This document shows, piece by piece, positions 15,854 to 24,394 of a stretch of 54,129 nt of DNA. The translations under genes were made by a program, and so were the position numbers. The notes under the pieces are model-generated. The model was not told the DNA's origin. It ran no database searches and saw only the letters and a list, made by a program, of their open reading frames with translations. Source of the DNA: JACPYG01 sp038063015 (GTDB lineage Bacteria > Patescibacteriota > Minisyncoccia > Minisyncoccales > Staskawiczbacteraceae); the NCBI GenBank assembly GCA_038063015.1, contig JBBTVX010000010.1, positions 1-54,129 on the forward strand, read 5' to 3'. How positions within the stretch are numbered: the first letter of the stretch is position 1; each line of letters opens with the position of its first letter.

Positions 15854-17044
15854 ATGTTTGCTTTTCACAATAAAAAAATATATTTCGCCGGAGCGCTGGT
15901 TGTGGTCTTTTTGCTTGTTTTTGGAATAGGATTTTTTGTCGGGCAAAAACAAATTGTTTCTCCAATATATCCTCCTGAAAATGTTGACCTTTCTCTTTTT
16001 TGGGATGCTTATTATAAACTCCAAAAAAATTTTATAGAACCGACAAAATTAGATACGCAAAAAATAATCTATGGAGCGATTTCCGGAATGGCGAAATCTT
16101 TGGACGACCCGTACACCAGTTTTTTTAATCCGGAAGAAACTAAAAGATTTGAACAAGACCTTTCCGGTTCTTTTGAGGGAATTGGAGTAGAGGTGGGATT
16201 AAAAAAGAATATCTTGACAATAATTGCTCCCCTGAAAAATACCCCTGGACAAAAAGCCGGATTAAAAGCCGGCGATATAATAGCAGAGATAGACGGCAAG
16301 AATACTTCTGACATGAGCACTGACGAGGCTGTAAGCTTGATTAGAGGCAAGAAGGGAACAGCGGTGACGTTAACAATTTTCAGAGATGGCTGGAAAAACA
16401 CAAAAGACATTAAAATTACAAGAGACACAATTAACATTCCCTCTATTGACTGGGAATTAAAAAATGGAAATATTGCCTATATTCATATGTATTTATTTGA
16501 CCAATCGCTGTCATCTAATTTTAATAAAATAGCATTAGAAATTTTAACTAGTCCCGCTCAAAAAATTATACTGGATTTAAGAGATAATCCGGGCGGATAT
16601 CTTGAAGTTTCGCAGGATATAGCTGGTTGGTTTTTGAAAAAAGGACAAGTTGTGACAATAGAAGATTTTGGCAAAGACAAAGAGCAAAAGTATTATAAAA
16701 CCGAAGGCAACGCTAATTTTTCTGAATACCCTATGGTTGTTTTAATAAACCAAGGTTCGGCTTCCGCCTCTGAGATATTGGCCGGAACATTAAGAGACAA
16801 TAGAAATATTAAATTAATAGGCGAGAAGTCTTTTGGCAAAGGCTCTGTTCAGGAAGTATTAAGTTTAAGAGACGGCTCTATGCTTAAAATAACGATTGCC
16901 AAATGGCTTACCCCAAATGGTAATTCAATTTCAGAAGTGGGGTTAACTCCTGATATAAAAGTAGAATTAACGGATAAAGATTTTGAAGACCAAAAAGACT
17001 CTCAACTAGACAAAGCGCTTGAAATAATTAAGGATTTAAAGTAA
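15854..17044 (+). CDS. ctpA: S41-family C-terminal processing protease (CtpA/Prc-like)
   Basis: This periplasmic-side serine protease would trim exported or membrane proteins. From the chosen ATG it is 396 aa: a single N-terminal membrane anchor (YFAGALVVVFLLVFGIGFFVG), a PDZ domain (GIGVEVG...PGQKAGLKAGDIIAEIDGK) and the S41 catalytic domain with the nucleophile in GSASASEILAGTLRDN and the general-base Lys in GEKSFGKGSVQE. Length and order fit CtpA. The frame could begin upstream at a TTG (15791) or ATG (15809), but a promoter lies within that stretch, and the membrane anchor begins soon after residue 1 of the chosen start. rplI follows after 29 bp. Confidence 0.93.
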   Translation: MFAFHNKKIYFAGALVVVFLLVFGIGFFVGQKQIVSPIYPPENVDLSLFWDAYYKLQKNFIEPTKLDTQKIIYGAISGMAKSLDDPYTSFFNPEETKRFEQDLSGSFEGIGVEVGLKKNILTIIAPLKNTPGQKAGLKAGDIIAEIDGKNTSDMSTDEAVSLIRGKKGTAVTLTIFRDGWKNTKDIKITRDTINIPSIDWELKNGNIAYIHMYLFDQSLSSNFNKIALEILTSPAQKIILDLRDNPGGYLEVSQDIAGWFLKKGQVVTIEDFGKDKEQKYYKTEGNANFSEYPMVVLINQGSASASEILAGTLRDNRNIKLIGEKSFGKGSVQEVLSLRDGSMLKITIAKWLTPNGNSISEVGLTPDIKVELTDKDFEDQKDSQLDKALEIIKDLK

Positions 17045-17073
17045 AATATAAATTGTTAAAATAATAAATTCAT

Positions 17074-17541
17074 ATGAAAATAATTCTCCTAAAAGACGTT
17101 CAAGACCTTGGAAAAAAATACGAAATAAAAGAAGTTAAAAATGGCCATGCTAGAAATTTTTTAATACCTCAAGGTTTGGCAAAAATTGCCACAAAACAAG
17201 CTTTAAAGTGGCTGGAAACCCGAAAAGAAATTATGGAAAAAGAGATTGAAGAAGATTTGAAAAAAGCGCAAGAAATGGCATCCACTCTTGATGGATTAGA
17301 ATTAAATATTCCGGTTAAGGTTGGGGGAGAAGGACAGCTTTTTGAATCAATCAATAGTCAAAAACTGGCGGACAAGCTGAAAGAAATGGGATTTGGGATT
17401 AAAAAGTCTCAAATTAAATTGGAAAATCCGATTAAAGAGCTCGGAGAATTTCCAGTATATATAAATTTAGACCATAATTTAGAAGTTGAGATAAAAGTTA
17501 TAATAACGGCTGAAAAAAACAAAGAAACGGAAGAAGAGTAA
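17074..17541 (+). CDS. rplI: 50S ribosomal protein L9
   Basis: L9 is a 23S-rRNA-binding ribosomal protein at the base of the L1 stalk. The 155-aa sequence starts with the family signature MKIILLKDVQDLGKKYEIKEV, followed by NGHARNFLIPQGLA. The long connecting helix (KWLETRKEIMEKEIEEDLKKA) and a C-terminal domain ending FPVYINLDHNLEVEIKVII complete the normal architecture. The length is near the usual 148-150 aa, with a short charged tail. It lies between ctpA and pyrG with 1 bp to pyrG, indicating co-transcription. Confidence 0.97.
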   Translation: MKIILLKDVQDLGKKYEIKEVKNGHARNFLIPQGLAKIATKQALKWLETRKEIMEKEIEEDLKKAQEMASTLDGLELNIPVKVGGEGQLFESINSQKLADKLKEMGFGIKKSQIKLENPIKELGEFPVYINLDHNLEVEIKVIITAEKNKETEEE

Positions 17542-17542
17542 T

Positions 17543-19210
17543 ATGCCAACAAAATATATTTTTGTAGTCGGTGGAGTAATGTCTGGCGTAGGAAAAGGAG
17601 TGGCAACCGCCTCAATAGCCAAAATATTGCAATCGCGCGGTTTTTCGGTCACCGCCATTAAAATAGACCCCTACGTGAATGTTGATGCCGGCACAATGAG
17701 CCCCACTGAACATGGGGAAGTTTTTGTTTTAGACGACGGAATGGAGTGCGACCAAGATATGGGAAACTACGAGAGATTTTTAGACACAAACTTGTCCAGC
17801 GCAAATTACATGACCACAGGAAGCGTTTATTTGTCTGTCATCAACAAGGAGCGCAGGATGGAATATCATGGCAAACAGGTTGAGGTTGTGCCAAGAATAC
17901 CTTTGGAAGTAATAGACAGAATAAATAATGCGACGAAAAAAGAAAAAGCCCAGATTGTCGTTACAGAAATCGGAGGCACAGTGGGGGAGTATGAAAATCT
18001 GCTTTTTTTAGAAGCAATCAAGATGTTAAAATTAAAACATCCTAAAGATGTAATTACTGTTTTGGTCAGCTTTATTCCGGCTTTGGGCGCCGGAGGCACA
18101 GAGCTCAAAACAAAGCCCACACAGCATGCTGTTCGAAATTTAAATTCAGTTGGAATACAGCCGGATATTATTTTGGGCAGAGCCGGCGTAGTTCTCGACC
18201 AGAGGAGAAAAGAAAAAATCCAGTTTATGTGTGGCCTTGAAGAAGGCGATGTTATTTCGGCTCCCAATGTTGAAAGCATTTATGAAGTGCCGATAAATTT
18301 TGAAAAAGACAACTTTAGCGACAGAATTTTAAAAAAGCTTTCCTTGCGGGCAAAAACAAAAAACTTGGAAGAATGGAATTTACTTATTAAAAGCATTAAA
18401 AACCCAGAAGGCGAAGTTAAAATCGGAATTATCGGAAAATATTTCGGCAGCGGAGATTTTATTTTAACAGATTCGTATATTTCGGTGCTTGAATCGGTAA
18501 AACATGCGGCCTATTTTTGGAAAGTAAAACCTCAAATTACGTGGCTGGATTCGGATATATATGAAAAAAATCCCTCTAAATTAGATGAACTAAAATCTTT
18601 TGACGGCATAATTGTTCCAGGGGGATTTGGCAATAGGGGAATAGAAGGAAAAATAAAGGCCATTGAATATTGCAGAAAAAATAAAATCCCGTTTTTAGGA
18701 TTATGTTTAGGAATGCAATTATCGGTAATAGAATTTGCAAAAAATATGTGCGGATTGAAAGACGCCACCTCAGCTGAATTTAAAGAATCTTCAAAGAATA
18801 TCGTAATTGATGTAATGCCGGAACAAAAAGTTTTATTAAAAGAAAAAAAATATGGGGGCACAATGAGATTAGGAGCATACAATTGCAAATTAAAACCCGG
18901 AACAATAAGTTATAAAGCATACGGAGAGCCCGACATATCGGAACGCCACCGCCACCGTTACGAGTTAAACAATGAATACAAAGAAATTTTAGAAAAAAAT
19001 GGAATGCTTATGGCCGGAGTAAATCCGGAAAAAAATTTAATAGAAATCATTGAAATTCCAAATCATCCATTTTTTGTTGGCAGCCAATTTCATCCAGAAT
19101 TCAAATCAAGACCATTAAGACCGCACCCATTATTTAGAGAATTTATAAAAGCGTCGATTAAAGAGCAGTATCAACGCTCACAACTTTTACCAATCTTTGG
19201 GAACCATTAA
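17543..19210 (+). CDS. pyrG: CTP synthase
   Basis: CTP synthase converts UTP to CTP using glutamine and ATP. The N-terminal synthetase domain shows GGVMSGVGKGVATASIAKIL, KIDPYVNVDAGTMSPTEHGEVFVLDDG and DQDMGNYERF. The C-terminal class I glutamine amidotransferase domain shows GGFGNRGIEGK, the nucleophile motif LGLCLGMQL and QFHPEF. The protein is 555 aa. Its last codons (the KEQYQRSQLLPIFGNH region) extend past the conserved HPLFREFIKA end and overlap the convergent rpmA gene by 53 bp. The gene starts 1 bp after rplI. Confidence 0.98.
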   Translation: MPTKYIFVVGGVMSGVGKGVATASIAKILQSRGFSVTAIKIDPYVNVDAGTMSPTEHGEVFVLDDGMECDQDMGNYERFLDTNLSSANYMTTGSVYLSVINKERRMEYHGKQVEVVPRIPLEVIDRINNATKKEKAQIVVTEIGGTVGEYENLLFLEAIKMLKLKHPKDVITVLVSFIPALGAGGTELKTKPTQHAVRNLNSVGIQPDIILGRAGVVLDQRRKEKIQFMCGLEEGDVISAPNVESIYEVPINFEKDNFSDRILKKLSLRAKTKNLEEWNLLIKSIKNPEGEVKIGIIGKYFGSGDFILTDSYISVLESVKHAAYFWKVKPQITWLDSDIYEKNPSKLDELKSFDGIIVPGGFGNRGIEGKIKAIEYCRKNKIPFLGLCLGMQLSVIEFAKNMCGLKDATSAEFKESSKNIVIDVMPEQKVLLKEKKYGGTMRLGAYNCKLKPGTISYKAYGEPDISERHRHRYELNNEYKEILEKNGMLMAGVNPEKNLIEIIEIPNHPFFVGSQFHPEFKSRPLRPHPLFREFIKASIKEQYQRSQLLPIFGNH

Positions 19211-19439
19211 AAAGTTTTTTTGTTTTGGTGGCAAAACGAACAACGCCATCGCAAATAGCATAAATAGTGTCGTCTGATCCTCTTTTTACATTTTTTCCAG
19301 GAAGATATTTTGTGCCTCTTTGCCTGACAATAATCATTCCGACTTTTACCTTTTCTCCGGCATAAGCCTTAATACCAAGCCTTTGAGCCGCCGAATCTCT
19401 TCCTAACCTAGACGAACCCCCTTGTTTAGTTTTTGACAT
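19158..19439 (-). CDS. rpmA: 50S ribosomal protein L27
   Basis: L27 reaches toward the peptidyl-transferase centre with its N-terminal tail. The 93-aa sequence begins MSKTKQGGSSRLGRDSAAQRLG, the normal short tail without the cleaved extension found in Firmicutes. GTKYLPGKNVKRGSDDTIYA and the C-terminal beta-barrel strands follow. Unusually it is not next to rplU (L21), which lies 31 kb away. Its 3' end overlaps the convergent pyrG by 53 bp. A promoter (TTGACA-17-TATCAT on this strand) overlaps the start of a divergent 50-codon gene. Confidence 0.97.
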   Translation of the reverse strand: MSKTKQGGSSRLGRDSAAQRLGIKAYAGEKVKVGMIIVRQRGTKYLPGKNVKRGSDDTIYAICDGVVRFATKTKKLFNGSQRLVKVVSVDTAL

Positions 19440-19461
19440 ATAATTTTAGTTAATTTATATG
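19433..19461 (+). promoter_or_regulatory. Promoter of the 50-aa membrane peptide gene (leaderless type)
   Basis: TTGACA (19433-19438), 17 bp, then TATATG (19456-19461). The ATG is at 19467, 5 bp downstream. The -35 box overlaps the first codons of divergent rpmA. Confidence 0.65.
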
Positions 19462-19466
19462 AAATT

Positions 19467-19495
19467 ATGATAGCAAAAATATCCAACTTTGTCAA
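19467..19495 (-). promoter_or_regulatory. rpmA promoter
   Basis: On the minus strand TTGACA (19490-19495), 17 bp, TATCAT (19467-19472). The -10 box coincides with the start codon of the divergent small gene; the rpmA leader would be about 20 nt. Confidence 0.7.
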
Positions 19496-19619
19496 AACTT
19501 ATTTTAATGATATAATGTTAATTATTGTTATTGCGCTTTTAATTTTACTTTCTTTTGCTATTGGATACATAATAGCAAAAGAACAGCAGAGACAACCAAT
19601 CCAAATAGAATCATCATAA
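19467..19619 (+). CDS. Small single-pass membrane protein (50 aa)
   Basis: The frame ATG (19467) to TAA (19617-19619) encodes 50 aa with one transmembrane helix (IMLIIVIALLILLSFAIGYIIA) and a charged C-terminal tail (KEQQRQPIQIESS). A TTGACA-17-TATATG promoter ends 5 bp before the ATG, which strongly favours real expression. uppS begins 7 bp downstream, so the two may be co-transcribed. The LSFxxGYxxAKE...PI pattern is reminiscent of small membrane proteins I recall from other Parcubacteria. Function is unknown. Confidence 0.7.
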   Translation: MIAKISNFVKTYFNDIMLIIVIALLILLSFAIGYIIAKEQQRQPIQIESS

Positions 19620-19626
19620 TTTTAAA

Positions 19627-20310
19627 ATGCATATTCCGCAACATATAGTTTTATTTCCAGACGGAAATCGGCGCTGGGCAAAACAAAAAGGAATAGCTTC
19701 TTTGGAGGGCCATACGCAGGGCTACAACAACCTTCTTGATTTCTCCGAGTGGTGCAAAAATAGGGGAGTGAGAGTCCTTACTGCTTTTGGTTTTTCAACG
19801 GAAAATTGGAACAGAACAGAAGAAGAAGTTAATTATTTGATGAATCTTTTGGAAAAATGTCTGGTTGATAATTTGGAAAAATATAACAAAGACGGGGTAA
19901 GGGTTAAGGTAATCGGCCAAAGAGAAAGATTGCCGAAATCATTGCAAGAAGCCATAGAAACAACAGAAAAAAACACGACTGAAAACTCAAATCTTAATTT
20001 AAATTTAGCCATAAGCTACGGCGGAAAATGGGATATTTTGAATGCGGTTAAAAAAATAACTGAAGAAAAAATTTCTGCGGATAAAATTGATGAAAAATTA
20101 TTTGAAAGTTATTTATCTACGGCCGGCTTGCCAAACCCGGACTTAATAATAAGGGCCGGGGGAGAAATGAGAATGTCTAATTTTGTTTTATGGCAGGCGG
20201 CTTATTCAGAACTATATTTTTCACCAAAGCTTTGGCCGGACTTTACAGAACGGGATTTAGATTTAGCCTTAGAAGAATTTGACAAACGCCAGCGCAGATT
20301 CGGAAAATAG
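19627..20310 (+). CDS. uppS: Isoprenyl transferase (undecaprenyl diphosphate synthase)
   Basis: This cis-prenyltransferase makes the C55 lipid carrier for peptidoglycan synthesis. The 227-aa protein has the substrate-binding N-terminus HIVLFPDGNRRWAKQKG (Asp of the DGN motif), FGFSTENWNR, and the C-terminal IRAGGEMRMSNFVLWQAAYSELYFSP motif. The last differs slightly from the usual RTSGE.RLSNFLLWQ (Ala-Gly for Thr-Ser and Met for Leu), which is conservative. It acts at the cytoplasmic face of the membrane, upstream of MraY and MurG, both encoded elsewhere in this window. Confidence 0.96.
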   Translation: MHIPQHIVLFPDGNRRWAKQKGIASLEGHTQGYNNLLDFSEWCKNRGVRVLTAFGFSTENWNRTEEEVNYLMNLLEKCLVDNLEKYNKDGVRVKVIGQRERLPKSLQEAIETTEKNTTENSNLNLNLAISYGGKWDILNAVKKITEEKISADKIDEKLFESYLSTAGLPNPDLIIRAGGEMRMSNFVLWQAAYSELYFSPKLWPDFTERDLDLALEEFDKRQRRFGK

Positions 20311-20324
20311 GGAAGTGGGGAGAT

Positions 20325-21293
20325 TTATTTTTTAAAATTTTTACCGCTGTGAAACTGGCGATGAACGTCGCGAAGATGCTTATTGGTCACGTGGGTGTAT
20401 ATTTGAGTGGTCATTATACTGCTGTGTCCCAAAAATTCTTGAATTGTGCGCAAATCAACGCCTTGAGAAAGAAGGTCTGTCGCATAAGAATGGCGAAGGG
20501 TATGAGGAGTTGTGAATATGGGAATTCCTGCCAATATCGCGTATCTTTTAACAATTCTTTCTATGGAGCGAGCTGTAAGACGTAAATCCGCGTCTTTTCT
20601 CCTGCCGCTAATATTGATAAACAGCGCCTTTTCTTTGTCATTATTATTTCGGGCATCCAAATATCTTTTAATCCATTCCAATGCTCTTTCTGAAAAATAA
20701 ACTGTTCTGGGCTTGCCGCCTTTGCCGATAATGCTAAGTTCAAAATCTTTCTTATTTTTAATATTTACGAACTGTTCAACATTTAGAGACACAAGCTCCG
20801 CGATCCTAAGGCCGGTTGAGAAAAAAGTCTCTAAAATAGCTCGATTTCTGATACTGGCGTCATCTTTTGGCTCAACAGCCATTAGAAGCCTTTCAACCTG
20901 CTCTAAATTAAGAAATTTTACTGTTTTTACGCTTTTATCGGGCCTAGGAAGAACGATTTTGCCCGGAGGGAGTGATATTGTGTCCCTGGCCACAAAATAG
21001 GCTAAAAAGGCCCTTAAAGCGATTAAATAATAGTTTTGGGTGGTCTTTTTAAGGGATTTGCCATTTTTGGGGTTTTGATACCTGGAAAGGTATAATCTAT
21101 ACTCCCAAATGTGCTCCGGGGTCAATTGATGGGGGAGTAGGCCTTCTAATTTTTTATATTTAAGCCAGCCGAAAAATTTATTTAGATATTCCTGATAATT
21201 TTTCTGGGTATTATTGCGCAATCCTTTTTCCACGTCGCAATAATCTAAAAAGTCGTTTATATGTTTTGGCAACGGTTTAGTTGATTGTTCCAT
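20325..21293 (-). CDS. Tyrosine recombinase, XerC/XerD type
   Basis: This integrase-family recombinase has an N-terminal SAM-like core-binding domain and a C-terminal catalytic domain. Catalytic residues are all visible: Arg in STGLRIAELVSL, Lys in GKGGKPR, HxxR in TPHTLRHSYATDLL, His in FLGHSSIMTT and the Tyr nucleophile in QIYTHVTN. The ATG at 21293 (322 aa) is preferred over a TTG seven codons earlier. It is the only intact site-specific recombinase here and is a good candidate for chromosome-dimer resolution, as CPR genomes often have one Xer. Two large adjacent hairpins lie between this gene and the upstream operon. Confidence 0.92.
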   Translation of the reverse strand: MEQSTKPLPKHINDFLDYCDVEKGLRNNTQKNYQEYLNKFFGWLKYKKLEGLLPHQLTPEHIWEYRLYLSRYQNPKNGKSLKKTTQNYYLIALRAFLAYFVARDTISLPPGKIVLPRPDKSVKTVKFLNLEQVERLLMAVEPKDDASIRNRAILETFFSTGLRIAELVSLNVEQFVNIKNKKDFELSIIGKGGKPRTVYFSERALEWIKRYLDARNNNDKEKALFINISGRRKDADLRLTARSIERIVKRYAILAGIPIFTTPHTLRHSYATDLLSQGVDLRTIQEFLGHSSIMTTQIYTHVTNKHLRDVHRQFHSGKNFKK

Positions 21294-21309
21294 AGTATTT
21301 ATATGAACC

Positions 21310-21352
21310 GCCAAGAAAAAGCGACGTTTTATAAATGTTGCTTTTTCTTGGC
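21310..21352. repeat. 13-bp perfect hairpin upstream of the xer gene
   Basis: GCCAAGAAAAAGC and GCTTTTTCTTGGC are separated by 17 bases. It is the first of two adjacent stem-loops in the probable leader of the recombinase mRNA. Confidence 0.8.
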
Positions 21353-21354
21353 AT

Positions 21355-21396
21355 GGTAAAGCGTCTTTGTGCTATTAGGCATAAAGACGCTTTACC
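21355..21396. repeat. 18-bp hairpin upstream of the xer gene
   Basis: GGTAAAGCGTCTTT pairs perfectly with AAAGACGCTTTACC, extended by GTGC/GCAT around a TATTAG loop. It is only 2 bases from the neighbouring hairpin. Confidence 0.8.
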
Positions 21397-21422
21397 AACA
21401 TTTTGCGACATGTCTCATATTA

Positions 21423-21451
21423 ACAATAATACTGCCCAGAGGACGTGTCAA
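21423..21451 (-). promoter_or_regulatory. Candidate promoter for the hairpin leader and xer gene
   Basis: Minus strand TTGACA (21446-21451), 17 bp, TATTGT (21423-21428). Transcription from here would produce a leader of about 120 nt containing both hairpins before the ATG at 21293. Confidence 0.5.
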
Positions 21452-21459
21452 CACCTTTT

Positions 21460-21777
21460 TTATTGCTGCGCAGGTATGCGGAAAATTTTTGAAAAAATAT
21501 TTGCAAAATAATTTTTTATTTTTTCCCATATATTTTGCGCAATATTGTTTTTTTGTTTGGTAATTTCTTGCTGTATAACAGCGCTTCTCTGCTCCACTTC
21601 CCCACTCACCTTGGAGTAGATATTATTCCTGAACCAATCTGCTGTTTTAGCCCAATATGCCTCAATCTGCGGTTTTATTTGAGAATATAAATTTTTGCCG
21701 TATTCCCTAAAATAATGCTGTTGGCTCAAAAACACCACCAATAATATAAGCATTATAACTACGATATTTTTAATCAT
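21460..21777 (-). CDS. Small membrane-anchored hypothetical protein
   Basis: The 105-aa frame begins with a hydrophobic anchor or signal (NIVVIMLILLVVFLS) followed by an amphipathic helical region rich in Gln, Lys, Trp and Phe (YWAKTADWFRNNIYSKV, NNIAQNIWEKIKNYF). Its start overlaps the gltX stop by 4 bp (ATGA), which supports co-translation. No family is recognised. The extended helices outside the membrane suggest a membrane-associated coiled coil or scaffold; the function is unknown. Confidence 0.65.
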   Translation of the reverse strand: MIKNIVVIMLILLVVFLSQQHYFREYGKNLYSQIKPQIEAYWAKTADWFRNNIYSKVSGEVEQRSAVIQQEITKQKNNIAQNIWEKIKNYFANIFSKIFRIPAQQ

Positions 21778-23270
21778 ATAATTAATTTTATAGCATCTGA
21801 TATGCGTTTTAAAGTTTTTTCTTTGCCTAAAATATCGGCTATTTCAAACGGGCTGGCTGACGCCTGCCTGCCAGACAAAGCAACGCGCAGCGGCCAAAGC
21901 AAATATCCTTTATTTTTTTCCTGATAACCTTTTTCTAAATTAAATTTTTCAGACGCTAAAAATAATTCCTTCTCTAAATTTTTAATCTCCCATTCTTTGA
22001 TTTCAGATAATATTTTTTCAGAAAATAATAAAGACTCTTTTGTCGCTTCATCCCCAATCTTTTGCCATTGTAGCAAATCTTTATCGTAATTTAATTTATC
22101 TTTAAAGAAAAAATCGGAAAGCAAAACTATATCCGATAATTTTTTCATTCTTGTTTTAGAAACCTCTATAATTTTTTCTAATTTACTATCCGAAATCTGA
22201 CCCGCCACCAACAGCCCCGCTTCTTTTAAATATGGCTTGCAAAGTTCGGTTAGTTTTTCTATTGCTTTTTCGCGAATATAAAAACCGTTTATAAAATCTA
22301 GTCGCTGGATATTGAAAACAGCTCCGGCTTTCTGAACTTTTTCAATTGAAAACTCTTTTACTAATTGAGACAAAGTAAATGCTTCTTTTTCGGTTCCCGG
22401 ATTCCAACCTAAAAGCGCCATAAAGTTTACTATGGCTTCCGGCAGATACCCTTGCTCTCTATATTCTGCGACGGAAACGGCGCCGTGTCTTTTTGAGAGT
22501 TTTGTTCTGTCCGGCGCCAAAATTAACGGTAAATGGGCATATATCGGCTGGTCAAAACCCAATGCTTCCTGCATCAAAATTTGCTTCGGGGTGTTTGAAA
22601 TGTGGTCTTCTCCCCTGATGACATGGCTTATTTGCATTTCATGATCGTCAACCGCGACAGAAAAATTATATAAAGGAGTCTTTGAGTTCTTGGCAATAAT
22701 AATATCTCCTAATAGCCCTGCGTCAAACTCTACTTCCCCTCTAACTAAATCTGTAAACTTAATTTTTTTGTTTGTAATTCTGAATCTTATTACTGACAGC
22801 TTTCCTTGTTTTAAAAATTTTTCTGCTTCTTCTTTTGAAAGATTTGCGCATTTTCCTTTATAATGAGGAGTCACTCCCCTAGCCATTTGTTCCTGGCGCA
22901 TTGCTTCTAATTCATCTTCTGAGCAAAAACAATAATATGATTTATTTTCGTCTAAAAGCTGTTTAAGATATTTTTCGTAAATGTCTAATCTTTGTGATTG
23001 CTTATATGGCCCATATTGACCGTCGATGTCTGGACCCTCGTCCCATTGAATTCCCAGCCACTTTAATTCTTCAATAATTTCTTGAGTCCATTTTAAATCA
23101 GACCTTTCTATATCTGTGTCTTCAATGCGCAACACAAAACTGCCTTTATTTTTTTTTGCAAATAAATAATTAAAAAGCGCGCTTCTAGCTGTGCCAACAT
23201 GTAGAGCCCCTGTTGGCGAAGGAGCTATTCTTACACGAACTTTTTTAATTTTAATTTCTTTTGTTTTCAT
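21774..23270 (-). CDS. gltX: Glutamyl-tRNA synthetase
   Basis: This class I synthetase charges tRNA-Glu. The 498-aa protein has VRVRIAPSPTGALHVGTARSALFNYLFA (HIGH-class motif HVGT), RIEDTD, the anticodon-binding C-terminal half, and the KMSKS-class motif KLSKRHG. A CPR cell with an apparently non-discriminating AspRS (31050) might also use a non-discriminating GluRS with an amidotransferase, but I cannot tell that from sequence alone. A CCTGCCTGCC-containing segment near 21862 encodes SGRQASAS in the C-terminal domain and may be a degraded repeat. It lies 4 bp after murG and overlaps the following small gene. Confidence 0.97.
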   Translation of the reverse strand: MKTKEIKIKKVRVRIAPSPTGALHVGTARSALFNYLFAKKNKGSFVLRIEDTDIERSDLKWTQEIIEELKWLGIQWDEGPDIDGQYGPYKQSQRLDIYEKYLKQLLDENKSYYCFCSEDELEAMRQEQMARGVTPHYKGKCANLSKEEAEKFLKQGKLSVIRFRITNKKIKFTDLVRGEVEFDAGLLGDIIIAKNSKTPLYNFSVAVDDHEMQISHVIRGEDHISNTPKQILMQEALGFDQPIYAHLPLILAPDRTKLSKRHGAVSVAEYREQGYLPEAIVNFMALLGWNPGTEKEAFTLSQLVKEFSIEKVQKAGAVFNIQRLDFINGFYIREKAIEKLTELCKPYLKEAGLLVAGQISDSKLEKIIEVSKTRMKKLSDIVLLSDFFFKDKLNYDKDLLQWQKIGDEATKESLLFSEKILSEIKEWEIKNLEKELFLASEKFNLEKGYQEKNKGYLLWPLRVALSGRQASASPFEIADILGKEKTLKRISDAIKLII

Positions 23271-23274
23271 CTTT

Positions 23275-24390
23275 TTACTCTAACATAAAATATTCTAAAA
23301 TTTCTCTGGCAATGGCTTTTCCGGCCAAAGGTTTTGAAAATCTTAACGCGGCTTCTGACATTTTTTCTAATTTATCAGGATGCAAAAATATATAATGAAT
23401 TTTGTCTAAAAAGAAATTGCGAGTTAAATTGTCCTGTTCAATAACCAGAGCGGCTCCTGTTTCTGAATAAATATAAGCGTTTTTTGCTTGATGGTTAGCC
23501 GCGGCCGAAGGCAATGGAACTAAAATGCTAGGCTTACCCGAAGCTGCAATTTCAAAAATAGAACCTGATGCTGAACGAGATACTACAAGATCCGCGGCTT
23601 TATAAGCATGGCTAAGTTTTTCTTCGTCTAAAAACCCTGCGGGATGATAATATTTCACTAAATCTTTATCAATTACCACTTGAGCTTCCGCCTCCACTTC
23701 TTCTAAATTATTTCTTCCGCAAACATGAATCAGTTCAAACTCCTTTAAAAAATCATTTAAAATATTTAAGACAAAATCATTAAGAGCTTCTGCTCCCTGA
23801 GATCCGCCCAAAAATAAAATTATGGGTTTTTGAAAAGTTAAGTCAAATAAATCCCCCGCTGCTTTTTTGTCGCCTTCTAACAACTCTTTTCTTATTGGAT
23901 TTCCAACTAAAATCGTTTTTGCCGGGTCAAAATATTCTGTTTTGGGAAAAGAAATAAATATTTTTTTCGCCCATTTCGAGGTAACCCTATTAGACAAACC
24001 GGGCGCAATATCTGATTCGTGTAAAAACACCGGTATTCCTAAAAATTTAGCGCAATAAGTTACGGAAATAGACCCTGATCCCCCCTTGCTAAAAATAAGC
24101 TGGGGACGAATTATTAAAATTAAAAATATGCTTTGTAAAAATCCAAAAGGTATTTTAAATAAAATATCTATAAAATTTTGATAAGAAAAATATCTTCTAA
24201 TTTTTCCAGATATTATTGTTTTTATTTTAAAGTCCTCTTGGTTCAACATTATAAGCCAAAATTCGTCTTTTGGTCCCAAATAATAAAACTCCAAATCTTT
24301 TTTGGTATAAATTCTTCTTATTTCTCTGGCAATGGCAACTATGGGAAAAACATGTCCCCCGCTACCGCCGCCTGTAAATAATATTTTCAT
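23275..24390 (-). CDS. murG: UDP-GlcNAc:lipid I GlcNAc transferase MurG
   Basis: MurG converts lipid I to lipid II at the inner face of the membrane. The start is the ATG at 24390, giving MKILFTGGGSGGHVFPIVAIAREI; the longer upstream frame overlaps ftsW and is rejected. The protein is 371 aa. Recognisable features are the Gly-rich loop GGGSGGH, HESDIAPGLSNR, FLGGSQGAEALN, HPAGFLDEEKLSHAYKAADLVVSRSASGSIFEIAA and the UDP-binding PSAAANHQAKNA segment. It starts 4 bp after ftsW and precedes gltX by 4 bp, so it is in the same operon. Confidence 0.96.
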   Translation of the reverse strand: MKILFTGGGSGGHVFPIVAIAREIRRIYTKKDLEFYYLGPKDEFWLIMLNQEDFKIKTIISGKIRRYFSYQNFIDILFKIPFGFLQSIFLILIIRPQLIFSKGGSGSISVTYCAKFLGIPVFLHESDIAPGLSNRVTSKWAKKIFISFPKTEYFDPAKTILVGNPIRKELLEGDKKAAGDLFDLTFQKPIILFLGGSQGAEALNDFVLNILNDFLKEFELIHVCGRNNLEEVEAEAQVVIDKDLVKYYHPAGFLDEEKLSHAYKAADLVVSRSASGSIFEIAASGKPSILVPLPSAAANHQAKNAYIYSETGAALVIEQDNLTRNFFLDKIHYIFLHPDKLEKMSEAALRFSKPLAGKAIAREILEYFMLE

Positions 24391-24394
24391 AAAA

